From positions 17,852 through 46,712 of the forward strand of contig DNPN01000111.1 in assembly GCA_003501385.1 (NCBI GenBank): DNA of 28,861 nt, in the 5' to 3' direction. A model generated the notes under the pieces. That model made no database searches. It had not been told where the DNA came from and saw nothing but the letters and a program-made list of their open reading frames with translations. Below, one piece after another: positions 14,410 through 23,842 of this stretch (its first letter is position 1; every line of letters begins with the position of its first letter). This DNA comes from Rhizobium sp. Lineage in GTDB: Bacteria; Pseudomonadota; Alphaproteobacteria; Rhizobiales; Rhizobiaceae. Position numbers and translations under genes: made by a program.

Positions 14410-15486
14410 CTATCTGAGAGAACCTGCCGCCGTCAGCAATGCGGCATCAGGTTTTAGCTCGATCACAATTGTTTGCCCCACAGCGAGAACCGGCCCCTCG
14501 GCATCCAGCGCCATCACCAATGTCTGGCCATCTGCGAAGGCAAGTTTGACCTCGCGGTAAAGGCCTCGAAACGTGGTCTCAACAACTTGCAACGTCAGTT
14601 TCGCATTGTGACCCGTCGGTTGCTGACTGAGCATGATTTTGTCTGACCGAATTACCACAAGGCTTGTTGCGGCATCATGACGGCCCAAGGGCCGCACGGG
14701 CACAGGCTGACCACACACAATGGCCATCAGACCATCGCCCCGTTGCTCCAGCGCGTCAGGTCTCAACTGGTTATCAAGCCCGATAAACCGCGCCACAAAA
14801 GCGTTGGCAGGCGCTTGGAAAAACTGCTCAGGCCGATCAAGCTGCTCAATGCGGCCATGATGCATGATCGCCATGCGATCGGACAGGCTCAAGGCTTCAT
14901 CCTGATTATGAGTGACAAGCACAAAGGTCGCACCCGTGCGTTTGTGCAGACGGCCAAATTCGTCGCGCATCTGTTGACGAAGGCGCTCGTCCAGCCCGGT
15001 CAAGGGCTCATCCAGCAACAGAATGCCCGGCTCCATCACCAGCGCGCGCGCCAAAGCCACACGCTGCCTTTGGCCTCCTGAGAGAAAATTGACGTTACGC
15101 GCACCAAAACCGCCGAGCTCCACCATGTCCAGCATGCTGTTGACCCGGCTGGCAATTTCGCCCCCCGATAATCCACGCAGCTTTAATCCATAGCCAATAT
15201 TTTGCTCAACAGTCATATGGGGAAACAGGCCCAACCCCTGAAACACAGTGTTGACGGGGCGTTTATTGGCGGCCACCGCCACAACATTCTGTCCATCAAA
15301 CAGGATCCGTCCCGAGCTCGGCGTGTCAAAGCCACCGATCAGTTTCAACAATGTGCTTTTGCCACTGCCAGAAGATCCTAGCAGCGTGAAAAACTCACCC
15401 GCCTTAATCTCCAAAGACAGCGCATCCACGGCCTTGGTCTGACCGTAGCTGCGTGTCACATCATCGATACCAATCGATATGGCCAT
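14410..15486 (-). CDS. ABC transporter ATP-binding protein, PotA-like
   Basis: 358 residues. Walker A is GSSGSGKST (37-45), the Q-loop is at VFQGLGLFPH, the signature is LSGGQRQR (135-142), Walker B is ILLLDEP (155-161), followed by the D-loop TGLD and the H-loop His193. The last 110 or so residues form a TOBE-type regulatory domain (RPLGRHDAATSLVVIRSDKI onward). It drives the PotB/PotC-like channel. Its ATG lies one base after the hyuA stop, so it is translated together with the hydantoinase genes, the strongest link between importer and enzyme here. Confidence 0.92.
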   Translation of the reverse strand: MAISIGIDDVTRSYGQTKAVDALSLEIKAGEFFTLLGSSGSGKSTLLKLIGGFDTPSSGRILFDGQNVVAVAANKRPVNTVFQGLGLFPHMTVEQNIGYGLKLRGLSGGEIASRVNSMLDMVELGGFGARNVNFLSGGQRQRVALARALVMEPGILLLDEPLTGLDERLRQQMRDEFGRLHKRTGATFVLVTHNQDEALSLSDRMAIMHHGRIEQLDRPEQFFQAPANAFVARFIGLDNQLRPDALEQRGDGLMAIVCGQPVPVRPLGRHDAATSLVVIRSDKIMLSQQPTGHNAKLTLQVVETTFRGLYREVKLAFADGQTLVMALDAEGPVLAVGQTIVIELKPDAALLTAAGSLR

Positions 15487-15487
15487 G

Positions 15488-17551
15488 TCAGATCGCCTGC
15501 GCCTTCAGTTCATGAATCAGAAGAATGCCACTATCGGTAACAGTCACGCTCTGCCCGTCAAGAACCAGCGTTGTCGCTGTGGCTTCTTCCACCAACAAAG
15601 GTCCTTCAATGGCTTGATTGAGCGGCAGGCGGCTCCGGTCATACACCGGGCATGGCTGCCAACCGCGCTGGCGGCCAAAGTACACATTGCGCTCACCCGT
15701 TCGAGCACCGGCAACAGTCAAGCCTTGGCCTTTCAGCTTCGGCAGTGAAATGACAGCCCCCTTCAGCACTGCTTCCAGATGCAGGCCCGTCAACTCAATA
15801 TCGGCGTCCGACAAACGGAAGGAATAGGCGCGCTCATGAACCTCATGAAACACCTGCCGAAAATCCTCAAGCGTGAGCCCATCAGCAAAGCCAGCATACA
15901 CGCCGTGTTCCTGCCCTTTGTAGCGCGCCTCAATCTGATAATTGAAACGAATATCAGCGTCATCACCTGCCGAGAAATAGGCCGCAGCCTGTGCCTCCAG
16001 CACAACAAACCGGGCACGGGCCTGCAACAGGGCATCGTATTTAAGCTGCGCATACCAGGTTTCACGAAAATCGGTGCGCGGCTCTGCCGCCAACATGCCC
16101 CAGGCCGAAAATATGCCAGGATGCTGCGGCACGACGATGGCCTTCACCTGCAATTCGCGGCCAAGATGACTTGCCAACGCCGGACCAGCACCACCGCTGA
16201 TCAACAACGATACATCGCGCGGATCATGACCGCGCTGCACCGTCACCAGTTTCAACGCATTGATCATGGAGGCATGGGCAATCTCGACGATGGCCTCGGC
16301 AGCATCTTCAATGGAGAGATTCAGCGGACCAGCAATGGACGCAATGGCGTCAGTGGCCTTTTGCCGATCCAGCAGCATGGTGCCACCGGCAAAACTCGCA
16401 GGATCGAAGATACCAAGGGTCAGAAGCGCATCCGACAAGGTCGGCTTTTCGCCGCCACGGCCATAGCAGGCCGGGCCAGGATTGGATCCGGCACTTTCCG
16501 GGCCAACCTGCAACGCACCGCGCGAATCAATCCAGGCGATGGAACCACCGCCGGCTCCAATTTCGACAATATCAACAACCGGCACCTGCACAGGATAACC
16601 CGGCTGAAGACGGCTGTGCTCCAGCTTGTATTCAGCGTTCAACGTCGGCCTGTTGTCGTGAATAAGCGAGCATTTCGCCGTTGTGCCACCAACGTCAAAG
16701 GAGAGGATTTCGCTTTCCCCAAGTTCTACGCCAATGCGCGCCGCACCGGCAACGCCGCCCGCAGGCCCGGATTCCACCAGGCTGAGCGGACTTTGTGTGG
16801 CCTGATCAAAGGACGAAATGCCGCCATTGGACTGCATGGCGTAGTAAGGACAGGCAAGATTGTGCCGTGCCAGCGAATCTTCCAACCGCTCGAAATAATG
16901 CTGGATGATCGGCTGAACATAGGCGTTCAATACCGTTGTATTTGTGCGCTCATACTCACGCCATTGCCGCGAGACCATGTGGCTGGGGCAGATCGTGGCA
17001 AATGGCAATGCGTCTGCTAGAATATCGGCGCAGATCGCTTCATGTTCGGGATTGGCATAGCTATGCAGAAAAAGGATAGCGACCGCATCGACATCTTCCG
17101 CTTCGCAGGCTTTGATGATCGGGCGAAGATCCGAGAGTTCCAGCGGTTGCAGCACTTGCCCGGAGGCATCAACCCGCTCACGTACTTCAAAGCGCAAATG
17201 CCGCGGAACGAAGGGTTCGGGGCTTTGGAATTGCAGGTTATAGAGGTCTGGACGGTTGCCGCGACCGATCTCCAGCACATCGCGAAAACCTGCCGTGGTA
17301 ATCAGGGCGGTTTTTGCGCCCTTGCGCTCGGTAATCGCGTTGATCACGGTGGTGCCACCATGGGCAAAAAACGTGACATCGCGAATGCGCAAGCCATCAT
17401 TCTTTTCGCTCATGTCGATGGCAGACAACACGCCCTCAGATTGGTCATGCAGCGTTGTGAGGCTCTTGGCTGTAAACACCTCGCCGGTACGATCATCGTA
17501 GCCCACGAGGTCTGTAAAAGTACCACCTACATCTGTTGCCAAACGGATCAT
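15488..17551 (-). CDS. hyuA: Hydantoinase/oxoprolinase family protein, HyuA subunit
   Basis: 687 residues, normal for HyuA. Two actin-like phosphate-binding motifs are present: DVGGTFTDL (7-15) and DVGGTTAKC (286-294). GAGGGSIAW and the glycine-rich SGPAGGVAGA lie between. The family cleaves cyclic amides with ATP (N-methylhydantoin, 5-oxoproline) or carboxylates ketones, always with HyuB as partner. Cytosolic. Start ATGA overlaps the hyuB stop (17548-17551), so the subunits are coupled. The exact substrate cannot be told from sequence. Acetone carboxylase is unlikely because its third, small subunit gene is absent. Confidence 0.9.
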   Translation of the reverse strand: MIRLATDVGGTFTDLVGYDDRTGEVFTAKSLTTLHDQSEGVLSAIDMSEKNDGLRIRDVTFFAHGGTTVINAITERKGAKTALITTAGFRDVLEIGRGNRPDLYNLQFQSPEPFVPRHLRFEVRERVDASGQVLQPLELSDLRPIIKACEAEDVDAVAILFLHSYANPEHEAICADILADALPFATICPSHMVSRQWREYERTNTTVLNAYVQPIIQHYFERLEDSLARHNLACPYYAMQSNGGISSFDQATQSPLSLVESGPAGGVAGAARIGVELGESEILSFDVGGTTAKCSLIHDNRPTLNAEYKLEHSRLQPGYPVQVPVVDIVEIGAGGGSIAWIDSRGALQVGPESAGSNPGPACYGRGGEKPTLSDALLTLGIFDPASFAGGTMLLDRQKATDAIASIAGPLNLSIEDAAEAIVEIAHASMINALKLVTVQRGHDPRDVSLLISGGAGPALASHLGRELQVKAIVVPQHPGIFSAWGMLAAEPRTDFRETWYAQLKYDALLQARARFVVLEAQAAAYFSAGDDADIRFNYQIEARYKGQEHGVYAGFADGLTLEDFRQVFHEVHERAYSFRLSDADIELTGLHLEAVLKGAVISLPKLKGQGLTVAGARTGERNVYFGRQRGWQPCPVYDRSRLPLNQAIEGPLLVEEATATTLVLDGQSVTVTDSGILLIHELKAQAI

Positions 17552-19239
17552 TGCGCAATCCTTCCATTGTAACCATAAAGCTCGAAAGCAGCTTCTTCGC
17601 TCACAAATCCATTTCTAATGTCATCCGCCACCAAATGCGGCTCACGCTCTTTCGGATCACCCCAACCGCCACCGCCGCCCGTGACAATGCGTACGATGGA
17701 GCCCGCCAGCAGCGGGATATGGGCCGAGCGTGTGTGGTGATCCGTCAGCCCGTCAGGTGCCGCAACCTGCAAGCCGTTTGCGGTGCCTTGTTCACCGCCC
17801 AACATGCCCCACGGCATGGTCTTGGTGCGACCAAAGCTGCAATAGGCGGAGGTCTTGTCACACAACACCTGATATTCCCGAATGATGCCAAAACCACCGC
17901 GACGGCGACCTGCTCCAACGCCGCCTTCGATGTTGAAGCCATAGCGCTTCACCAACACTGGAAAGCGCGCTTCCATCACTTCCACCGAATAATTGTAGGT
18001 ATCGCCATCGGTCAGCGCGATCAGCGCATTGGCACCGTCCTGATCACGACTGGCACCCCAACCACCATGCTGTGGCTCTATGTGAATAAAAGGTGCGCCG
18101 TGTTTGTCCTCGCCCGCAATGTAAACCACGCAAAGGCTAGAATAGGAGCCGGCCGAGAAGCGTTCCGGCACCAGCGGTGCCAGCGCTTTCCACACTAGCT
18201 CCGAAGCATGAACCGAGCCTTCGTAATACCATCCGGTTGGCGAGGGTTTCTCTGCCGTAAACACCGTTCCAGCCGGAGCCACCACCGTCAGCGGCCGAAA
18301 CCAACCTTCGTTGGACGGGGCTTGCGGGCCAACAAGCGCTTTCAGAATTGTTCGCACCGCCGATTCCAACGCGCCACGCGCGCAATTGATTGGCCCCGGA
18401 ACGGCGGGCGGGCAGCCAGTGAAATCTGCGGTGATCACATCACCTTCGATTGTCACCGCAACCTGAACCGAAATCGGCGCATCAGACACGCCATCGCCAT
18501 CAATGATATCTTCAGCATGATACACGCCATCGGGCAGCGCCAAAATGGCCGCCCTGCTCAAGGTCTCGCTGGCATCCAGAAGACATTCGAAACTGGCTGA
18601 AACCGTGGAAGCGCCATATTTTTGCGCCATTTCCAGCACCCGCCTTGCCGCTACGCGCACGGTTGCGATCTGCGCCGTCAAATCGCCCATGGCCACATCC
18701 GGCATGCGCACATTTTCCACCAGAATATGCAGAACATCACTGGCCAGCACATCATTGCGAACGATCTTCACCCCCGGAAGACGCAGGCCCTCCTGAAAAA
18801 CCGAAGTCGCATTGGGTGCAAGGCTGCCCGGCACGGATCCGCCGACATCGAGATAATGGGCAACGTTAATGGCATAGGCCAAAACCTGCCCATCAACGAA
18901 AATAGGCTTCACAATGGCAAAATCACACGCATGGGTGCCACCGGCATAAGGGTCGTTGGTCAGCAAAACATCGCCATCCGACAGATTGTCGGCAAAGCGT
19001 GCAATCAAGGATTTAACCTGTCGGCCAAAGGTGCCGGTAAACAGGGTAATGCCATTCATCTGCGCCACAAGCTCACCCTTGGCGGTCAACAAACCACAGG
19101 CAAAATCGAGCACTTCATAGATAACCGGGCTCATGCTGGTGCGCGCCATGACGATGCCCATCTCATCGACGGCAGCGATCAGTTTTCCCTCAATGATTTC
19201 CTGTGTCACAGGGTCGAAAGAGCGTCCGCCAGCCAGCAT
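17548..19239 (-). CDS. hyuB: Hydantoinase B/oxoprolinase family protein, HyuB subunit
   Basis: 563 residues from ATG 19239. An in-frame TTG at 19260 would add seven residues and directly follows a stop codon; ATG is preferred because FDPVTQEIIEGKL then falls at the usual distance from the start. Conserved family segments are TNDPYAGGTHACDFAIVKPIF, DVGGSVPGSLAPNA and, near the end, GGGGGWGDPKERE. It forms the ATP-dependent cyclic amidase with HyuA. First gene of the six-gene run. The repeated CATACGGGTAG motif lies 64-114 bp upstream of its start, and a LAL regulator gene lies directly upstream on the same strand. Confidence 0.9.
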   Translation of the reverse strand: MLAGGRSFDPVTQEIIEGKLIAAVDEMGIVMARTSMSPVIYEVLDFACGLLTAKGELVAQMNGITLFTGTFGRQVKSLIARFADNLSDGDVLLTNDPYAGGTHACDFAIVKPIFVDGQVLAYAINVAHYLDVGGSVPGSLAPNATSVFQEGLRLPGVKIVRNDVLASDVLHILVENVRMPDVAMGDLTAQIATVRVAARRVLEMAQKYGASTVSASFECLLDASETLSRAAILALPDGVYHAEDIIDGDGVSDAPISVQVAVTIEGDVITADFTGCPPAVPGPINCARGALESAVRTILKALVGPQAPSNEGWFRPLTVVAPAGTVFTAEKPSPTGWYYEGSVHASELVWKALAPLVPERFSAGSYSSLCVVYIAGEDKHGAPFIHIEPQHGGWGASRDQDGANALIALTDGDTYNYSVEVMEARFPVLVKRYGFNIEGGVGAGRRRGGFGIIREYQVLCDKTSAYCSFGRTKTMPWGMLGGEQGTANGLQVAAPDGLTDHHTRSAHIPLLAGSIVRIVTGGGGGWGDPKEREPHLVADDIRNGFVSEEAAFELYGYNGRIAQ

Positions 19240-19302
19240 GATAGTCACATCCCAATTCAATCATTGGGCGTAGATTAACCCGGTCCCGCACCACAGCCAA
19301 CC

Positions 19303-19353
19303 CTGCCATACGGGTAGTCTTCATCCATGCCCACCCTACCCATACGGGTAGGG
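19303..19353. promoter_or_regulatory. Repeated CATACGGGTAG sites upstream of hyuB
   Basis: CATACGGGTAG occurs at 19307-19317 and again at 19341-19351, 34 bp apart. The second lies inside a perfect palindrome, CCCTACCC-ATAC-GGGTAGGG (19334-19353). The position fits activator sites for the hyu operon. A weaker stem with the same ATAC loop, CTGCG-ATAC-CGCAG, lies at 19415-19428. Confidence 0.55.
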
Positions 19354-19455
19354 CAGAGGATTCAGCAAAACAGGATATTGGCCAGAAGATAAAACTTAGA
19401 CGGACGGTGACATGCTGCGATACCGCAGAATAACATCAAAAAATCAATAAATTAA

Positions 19456-22137
19456 TTAGGGCAAAAGACCCGCGCTGCGCGCGGCTGTCACCGCTGCTGT
19501 GCGGGTAGTAACATTGAGCTTGGTAAAAATATTTCTGAGATGAAACTTGATGGTATTGTCGCTCAAAGCCAACTTTCGTCCGATTTCCTTATTGCTAAAG
19601 CCGGAACTTAAAAGTTGCAAAACGGCAAGTTCTCGTTCTGTTAATCCGTCCGGCGCACCAGATTGCGGCAAAGCGGGCGGCAGATCCCGAAGTAAGCGGC
19701 ATGGCTCCAGCATGGCTTGCAGACGCTTTCTCAAGACGGGCGAAAAATCGCTTGAGGCCGCGCATTCCAGCAGGAGTGCAACAAGCGTTTCACCCTCAAT
19801 CCAAACCGTTGAGCGATAGTCTTCGAGCGGATAATTCAACAGCAAATCAGAAAGGCGCGCGGACACCAAAGGCAAATTGCCCTCAGCCGCCAACAACCTG
19901 ATCTCGACCAGTGCCAGTTCAACGGCTCGCACAACATGGGGCTTTCGACTTTGCTGGGCCAGCACCCCCTCAAAGGTGGCACGCGCACGCGCGAGATCGC
20001 CCGATACGAGATAGATACGCGTCCACAGCAAGCCAGGTATTGTTCCGCGCAAATGGGTGGCGAAATCATTATCCAGTGCAGAATGGATCATATCCTCACC
20101 GAAGCCATTGGCCTGCGCATAGCGAATGGCCTGTTCGATGTCCCCGCTCTCCGCCAGAAGGCAAGCGCGCTCGCCATCAATCAGCCGGATCAAGCGATCG
20201 AATCCTCGGCGTTTGGCAACCGGCCTGGTGCGATCCATCAGGGCATGGGTTGCCACGGGATCACCCGTTAGCAATGTCACAGTCTGTTGTCCGATAAAGC
20301 CGGCGGCCAGCACATCAAACCACGCATCATGCCGCTCCAGATGCGGCATGGCCCAGGCGAGAATCGGACCCGCATGAACAATATCACCCCGCATGGCCAA
20401 AAGCTCTGCTTTCAAGACCTGCGCCAGCGCATCAAGGTCACTGCCCTTGCCAATATGTGTCTGCACTTCGTTAATAATGGCATCGTAATATTCAATGGCA
20501 CCGGCGCAATCACCGCTGAAATAGGCCGCCTGCCCAATGTGCGCATAGAGATGCACGGCACCAAAATCGGCTCCCCCATCGCGAAAAGCACGGATCGCGA
20601 GATGTCCATAGTGAAGCGCGCGGTTCATGTCGCTACGCTCAAGATAGTTGTAGGACAGCATGTTTAGCGCCATCGCGCGATAAACCAACTCATTATTGAC
20701 ACCACTGGCCAAGTCCTGTTCAAGCCCGGCCAGATCATCCGACGTCACCGGGCGGTCAAGATAGAGGGCCATGAGTGCCCGAACCACTCGCAAATCAGGC
20801 AGATAAGTGGCGAGGGATACATTGGCGGCACGCTCCGCAATCTCCATATAGTGATTGGCCACCTCCAACTGACCCGCCTTGGCACTGACCACCGCCAGAC
20901 CAAGCACCGTCAGCGGAAACCGTGACAAATCAATCAGCGCCACATTGTTTAAAATGGCATTGAACAGGTTGGTTCCGCCCCGACTTGTGACATAGACACG
21001 CCGCCATCCACCCGAATCCTCGACGATACAGGCTGCAAGATTGGCTTTGCCACTCATCAAAGCATGACGCACAGCGGAATCTAGATCACCATTGGCCTGA
21101 AACCAGCGGGCCGCACTTTCAAGAAGAGGCGGTGTAACCAATCCCTGCCGGGCCGCCTCTTCCTTTAAAAATGCGTTGAAAACGGGATGATACCGCACCC
21201 ATCCTGATTGCCCGCCCAGAATGGCAATCGGCAGGGCGTAATCATGAACCCGACCAATCCTGTCGACGAAGTCAGAGTCTTGAAAAACGCCTTCCAACAA
21301 ACTGCGGCAAAACGCCGGGAATGGTGAGGTCTTGATCAGAAATTCCTGCATGTCCTTGGGCAGGTTCACAAAAACCTGTTCCGAAAGATAACTGCCCATT
21401 TCAACGCTGCTGCCATCAAACGACGGCAGCAAAGTATTTCCATCGACATTTTCAGCAATCAGCAGGCGCACCATTTGCAAGGCAACGGCCCAGCCTTCCG
21501 TGCGTTTGTTCAATTCAACAACCTGATCACGCGACAATAACGCGCTCTGTTCGGCGAACAATTCCTCCGCTTCTCGATCAGAAAAACCAAGATCGGCAAT
21601 ATTGACCTGCTTATATTCGCCGCGAAGCCGTAAAGCCGACACAGGAAACCTCGGTGGCGTGCGTGAAATCAACACCAGCTTCACATGGTCAAGGGTCCGA
21701 TCAACAACCAGTCGGGCAATAATCGCTTCCGTGGCATCATTCTGGGCAAAATGATAATCATCCAGAAACAGTACAACAGGCGTGGAGATTTTCCGAAGCC
21801 GCGTTGCAAGGATGGCCGAGAGAGCCGCAACCGCCATGCCGCTTTCGACACCTGCGCTCTCATCCGGCAGAGTGAAATCGACCGCATCCAACAGCAAGCG
21901 TAGAAACTCAGTCTGATCCTCATGTTGCTGATCCAGCGATAACCAGCTCAGACGCAAGCCTTGATCGCGCAGCACTTGGAACCATTGTGACGCCACCGAG
22001 GTTTTACCATAACCGGCTGGCGCAATGATCGTGGTAACGCGCTTCAGTCCGGCATGCTGTAACTGCGCCAAAAGCGCGTGGCGTATTACCGCACGCGGAC
22101 TGTTCACAGGGGGTTGAAAACGCGTCTCATGGGTCAT
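19456..22137 (-). CDS. LuxR family regulator of the MalT/LAL type
   Basis: 893 residues. The N-terminal STAND-type NTPase has Walker A APAGYGKTS (39-47) and Walker B VVLFLDD (121-127). A long helical, TPR-like middle (about 400-800) follows, and a LuxR/FixJ helix-turn-helix ends the protein (832-893, LTERELAVLQLL, SNKEIGRKLALSDNTIKFH). This is the architecture of MalT: ATP and an inducer promote oligomers that activate transcription from repeated sites. No acyl-homoserine-lactone domain and no receiver domain are present. It lies 216 bp before hyuB on the same strand, and the gap contains the repeated CATACGGGTAG motif, so control of the hyu/transport operon is likely but not shown. A weak Shine-Dalgarno precedes ATG 22137. 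Confidence 0.88.
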   Translation of the reverse strand: MTHETRFQPPVNSPRAVIRHALLAQLQHAGLKRVTTIIAPAGYGKTSVASQWFQVLRDQGLRLSWLSLDQQHEDQTEFLRLLLDAVDFTLPDESAGVESGMAVAALSAILATRLRKISTPVVLFLDDYHFAQNDATEAIIARLVVDRTLDHVKLVLISRTPPRFPVSALRLRGEYKQVNIADLGFSDREAEELFAEQSALLSRDQVVELNKRTEGWAVALQMVRLLIAENVDGNTLLPSFDGSSVEMGSYLSEQVFVNLPKDMQEFLIKTSPFPAFCRSLLEGVFQDSDFVDRIGRVHDYALPIAILGGQSGWVRYHPVFNAFLKEEAARQGLVTPPLLESAARWFQANGDLDSAVRHALMSGKANLAACIVEDSGGWRRVYVTSRGGTNLFNAILNNVALIDLSRFPLTVLGLAVVSAKAGQLEVANHYMEIAERAANVSLATYLPDLRVVRALMALYLDRPVTSDDLAGLEQDLASGVNNELVYRAMALNMLSYNYLERSDMNRALHYGHLAIRAFRDGGADFGAVHLYAHIGQAAYFSGDCAGAIEYYDAIINEVQTHIGKGSDLDALAQVLKAELLAMRGDIVHAGPILAWAMPHLERHDAWFDVLAAGFIGQQTVTLLTGDPVATHALMDRTRPVAKRRGFDRLIRLIDGERACLLAESGDIEQAIRYAQANGFGEDMIHSALDNDFATHLRGTIPGLLWTRIYLVSGDLARARATFEGVLAQQSRKPHVVRAVELALVEIRLLAAEGNLPLVSARLSDLLLNYPLEDYRSTVWIEGETLVALLLECAASSDFSPVLRKRLQAMLEPCRLLRDLPPALPQSGAPDGLTERELAVLQLLSSGFSNKEIGRKLALSDNTIKFHLRNIFTKLNVTTRTAAVTAARSAGLLP

Positions 22138-22309
22138 GGCGGGAAATTGCGCCGTCGCTTCGTTTTTGGCAAGTTAGATCGCTGTTTCCTTGAGATTTTT
22201 TCGATTTTTTTTGCCCGATTTGCAATCTCTCACACCAAAACCCGTGCCTTCATAGGGGAAAATTTTGCATCGCACCACACGGCGTCCTTCACCTCATGGG
22301 AAACCGCCG

Positions 22310-23002
22310 TCATCCCATGGGAAGAGTGATTCCCGTATGCACCAAACCCGGCGTGAGACGAAAACAACCCTGCAAGCGCACCGCGTTGCAAAACTCATCG
22401 TTCAAGTCTGAGGTCAAAATGGCGGTAAACTGACCGGAAGCATAATCGCTCACCTCAATGCGCGCATCTTCAAACCAGAACATCTTTCCCACCAAGGGGT
22501 AAAGGCATTTGAACAGGCTCTCCTTGGCTGAAAACACCAATGTTGTATAAATCTCCGGCGAGATCGGACAATCCACGCAATAGGCCTCCTCGGGGCGGCA
22601 AATTCTTTGCCCCACATTGTCCATCACCTTTGTCGTCATCACCTGCTCGGTATCTATACCCAGACCGCGCACGACGCTCGCATCGGCAACGACGGCGGCA
22701 GCAAAACCATGGGTGTGGGTGATAGAGCCAACCAGACCTGCGGGCCAGACAGGCTCACCTTTATCCCCACCAGCAATGGTGACACCAGCCTGTCCCGTCT
22801 GGGCCTCAATGGCACGCATGGCGCACAAGCGTCCGGCCACATATTCTGCTTTTCGCTTGGCAACGGCCTTGTCCATCGTCACGGGTATCGTTACGCTGAC
22901 CTGTTCGGCAGCCTCAGGCGTGAAGTCTTCCACCCGAAAATACACGGCCCGATGGGCAATGCGATAGTCGAAGATCTGTGGGGCGTCGCAATGAAAATAC
23001 AT
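22310..23002 (-). CDS. 4'-phosphopantetheinyl transferase, Sfp/EntD type
   Basis: 230 residues. The Mg-binding motif is GIDTE (115-119) and the second motif is FSAKESLFKCLYP (157-169, with Glu161 and Lys165). GSITHTHG (92-99) matches the conserved SH region of EntD-like enzymes. It transfers phosphopantetheine from coenzyme A to carrier domains of nonribosomal peptide or polyketide synthases. No synthase gene is visible in this window, so its partners lie elsewhere. An Sfp-type enzyme of this sort is known to be needed for secondary metabolites in Agrobacterium vitis. Housekeeping AcpS is much shorter and is not meant here. Confidence 0.9.
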   Translation of the reverse strand: MYFHCDAPQIFDYRIAHRAVYFRVEDFTPEAAEQVSVTIPVTMDKAVAKRKAEYVAGRLCAMRAIEAQTGQAGVTIAGGDKGEPVWPAGLVGSITHTHGFAAAVVADASVVRGLGIDTEQVMTTKVMDNVGQRICRPEEAYCVDCPISPEIYTTLVFSAKESLFKCLYPLVGKMFWFEDARIEVSDYASGQFTAILTSDLNDEFCNAVRLQGCFRLTPGLVHTGITLPMG

Positions 23003-23085
23003 ATTTATCTCTATATTTCAGTGTTTTGGGAGCCAAATACCGTGCAATGTCCTTGCAAAAATTCCCCATGATTTTCGCCTTAAAA

Positions 23086-23664
23086 TCAGGCGGATGGCAA
23101 TAACAAATCTTCGGCTTCCTCCCTCTCCATGCCCACCACACGCTGGGCCAGTGCAAAGCCAAAGCCATTGCGCGCAAGCGATGACAGCTCGCGCGTGATC
23201 TGGCGCTGGTCTGCCTCCTTGCGCCGAAACGGCCCGTAGCCCCGTTTGCGGGCAAACCGCACGGCTGCGGCCAGATCATCGATGTCTTCCAAGGCCGCCG
23301 TCACCAGTTCTTTTTCAATGCCCTTACGCGCCAAAGTCTGGGCAATGGCGCGGCGGGATTTACCGCTGCGCGATGCCGATTGTGACTTGATGTCGGCATA
23401 GGCCTCGTCATCAATCGCACCCATGGTTTCACCAAATCGCACAGCTTCCTGCGCTAGGCGGTCAACCGCTTCCGGGGTAATGTCCTCGTATTTCTGCCGT
23501 GCCTTGCGGCTTACGGCCTGCGCCAGCTCTTGGCGGCTCATCATCCGCCGTGCCAGGCGGTAGGCGGCCGAATTGCGCGCCCATGCCAGCATGCGTGGCG
23601 TGGGCTGCGCAAGTGCGCTGCCCTCGGGCTCGCCGAAGCCGCCTGTCGCATCATCATCCATCAT
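23086..23664 (-). CDS. recX: Regulatory protein RecX
   Basis: 192 residues from the ATG pair at 23664/23661. A longer frame from TTG 23817 would add an Arg-rich tail unlike the family and is rejected. Typical RecX helical repeats are seen: RRMMSRQELAQAVSRKA (first), DDEAYADIKSQSASRSGKSRRAIAQTLARKGIEKELV (middle, written here from its residues around 85-125) and a last repeat with ARKRGYGPF. RecX binds RecA filaments and limits their activity. As in other Rhizobiaceae it is not beside recA here. It is divergent from the oxidoreductase gene, 178 bp away. Confidence 0.85.
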   Translation of the reverse strand: MMDDDATGGFGEPEGSALAQPTPRMLAWARNSAAYRLARRMMSRQELAQAVSRKARQKYEDITPEAVDRLAQEAVRFGETMGAIDDEAYADIKSQSASRSGKSRRAIAQTLARKGIEKELVTAALEDIDDLAAAVRFARKRGYGPFRRKEADQRQITRELSSLARNGFGFALAQRVVGMEREEAEDLLLPSA

Positions 23665-23842
23665 CGACGGTCCAGACCTATTCCTTTTTGCTTCAACGCA
23701 GGTAGACAACCTGCTGGGGCCGGTCAATGGGCGTACCGCGTGAGCAACTCGTCGCCGGACGGGCCTTGCCCGCTTTAAAAATCGCCGACCTTGCCCATAT
23801 AGAGGATTAGACTTCAATTTGATTCAACAGAAAGCTCTCTTC

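Noticed and set aside
15779..17020. 413-codon open frame on the plus strand
   Set aside because: Antisense to hyuA, whose phosphate-binding motifs are intact. Its residues (rich in His, Arg, Gln) are typical of a shadow frame.
15488..19239. Reading hyuA/hyuB as acetone carboxylase
   Set aside because: The small third subunit is missing, and the operon instead contains an importer for a solute.
22313..22322. TCCCATGGGA palindrome upstream of the LAL gene
   Set aside because: It overlaps the last codons of the phosphopantetheinyl transferase gene and has no second copy; probably coincidence.
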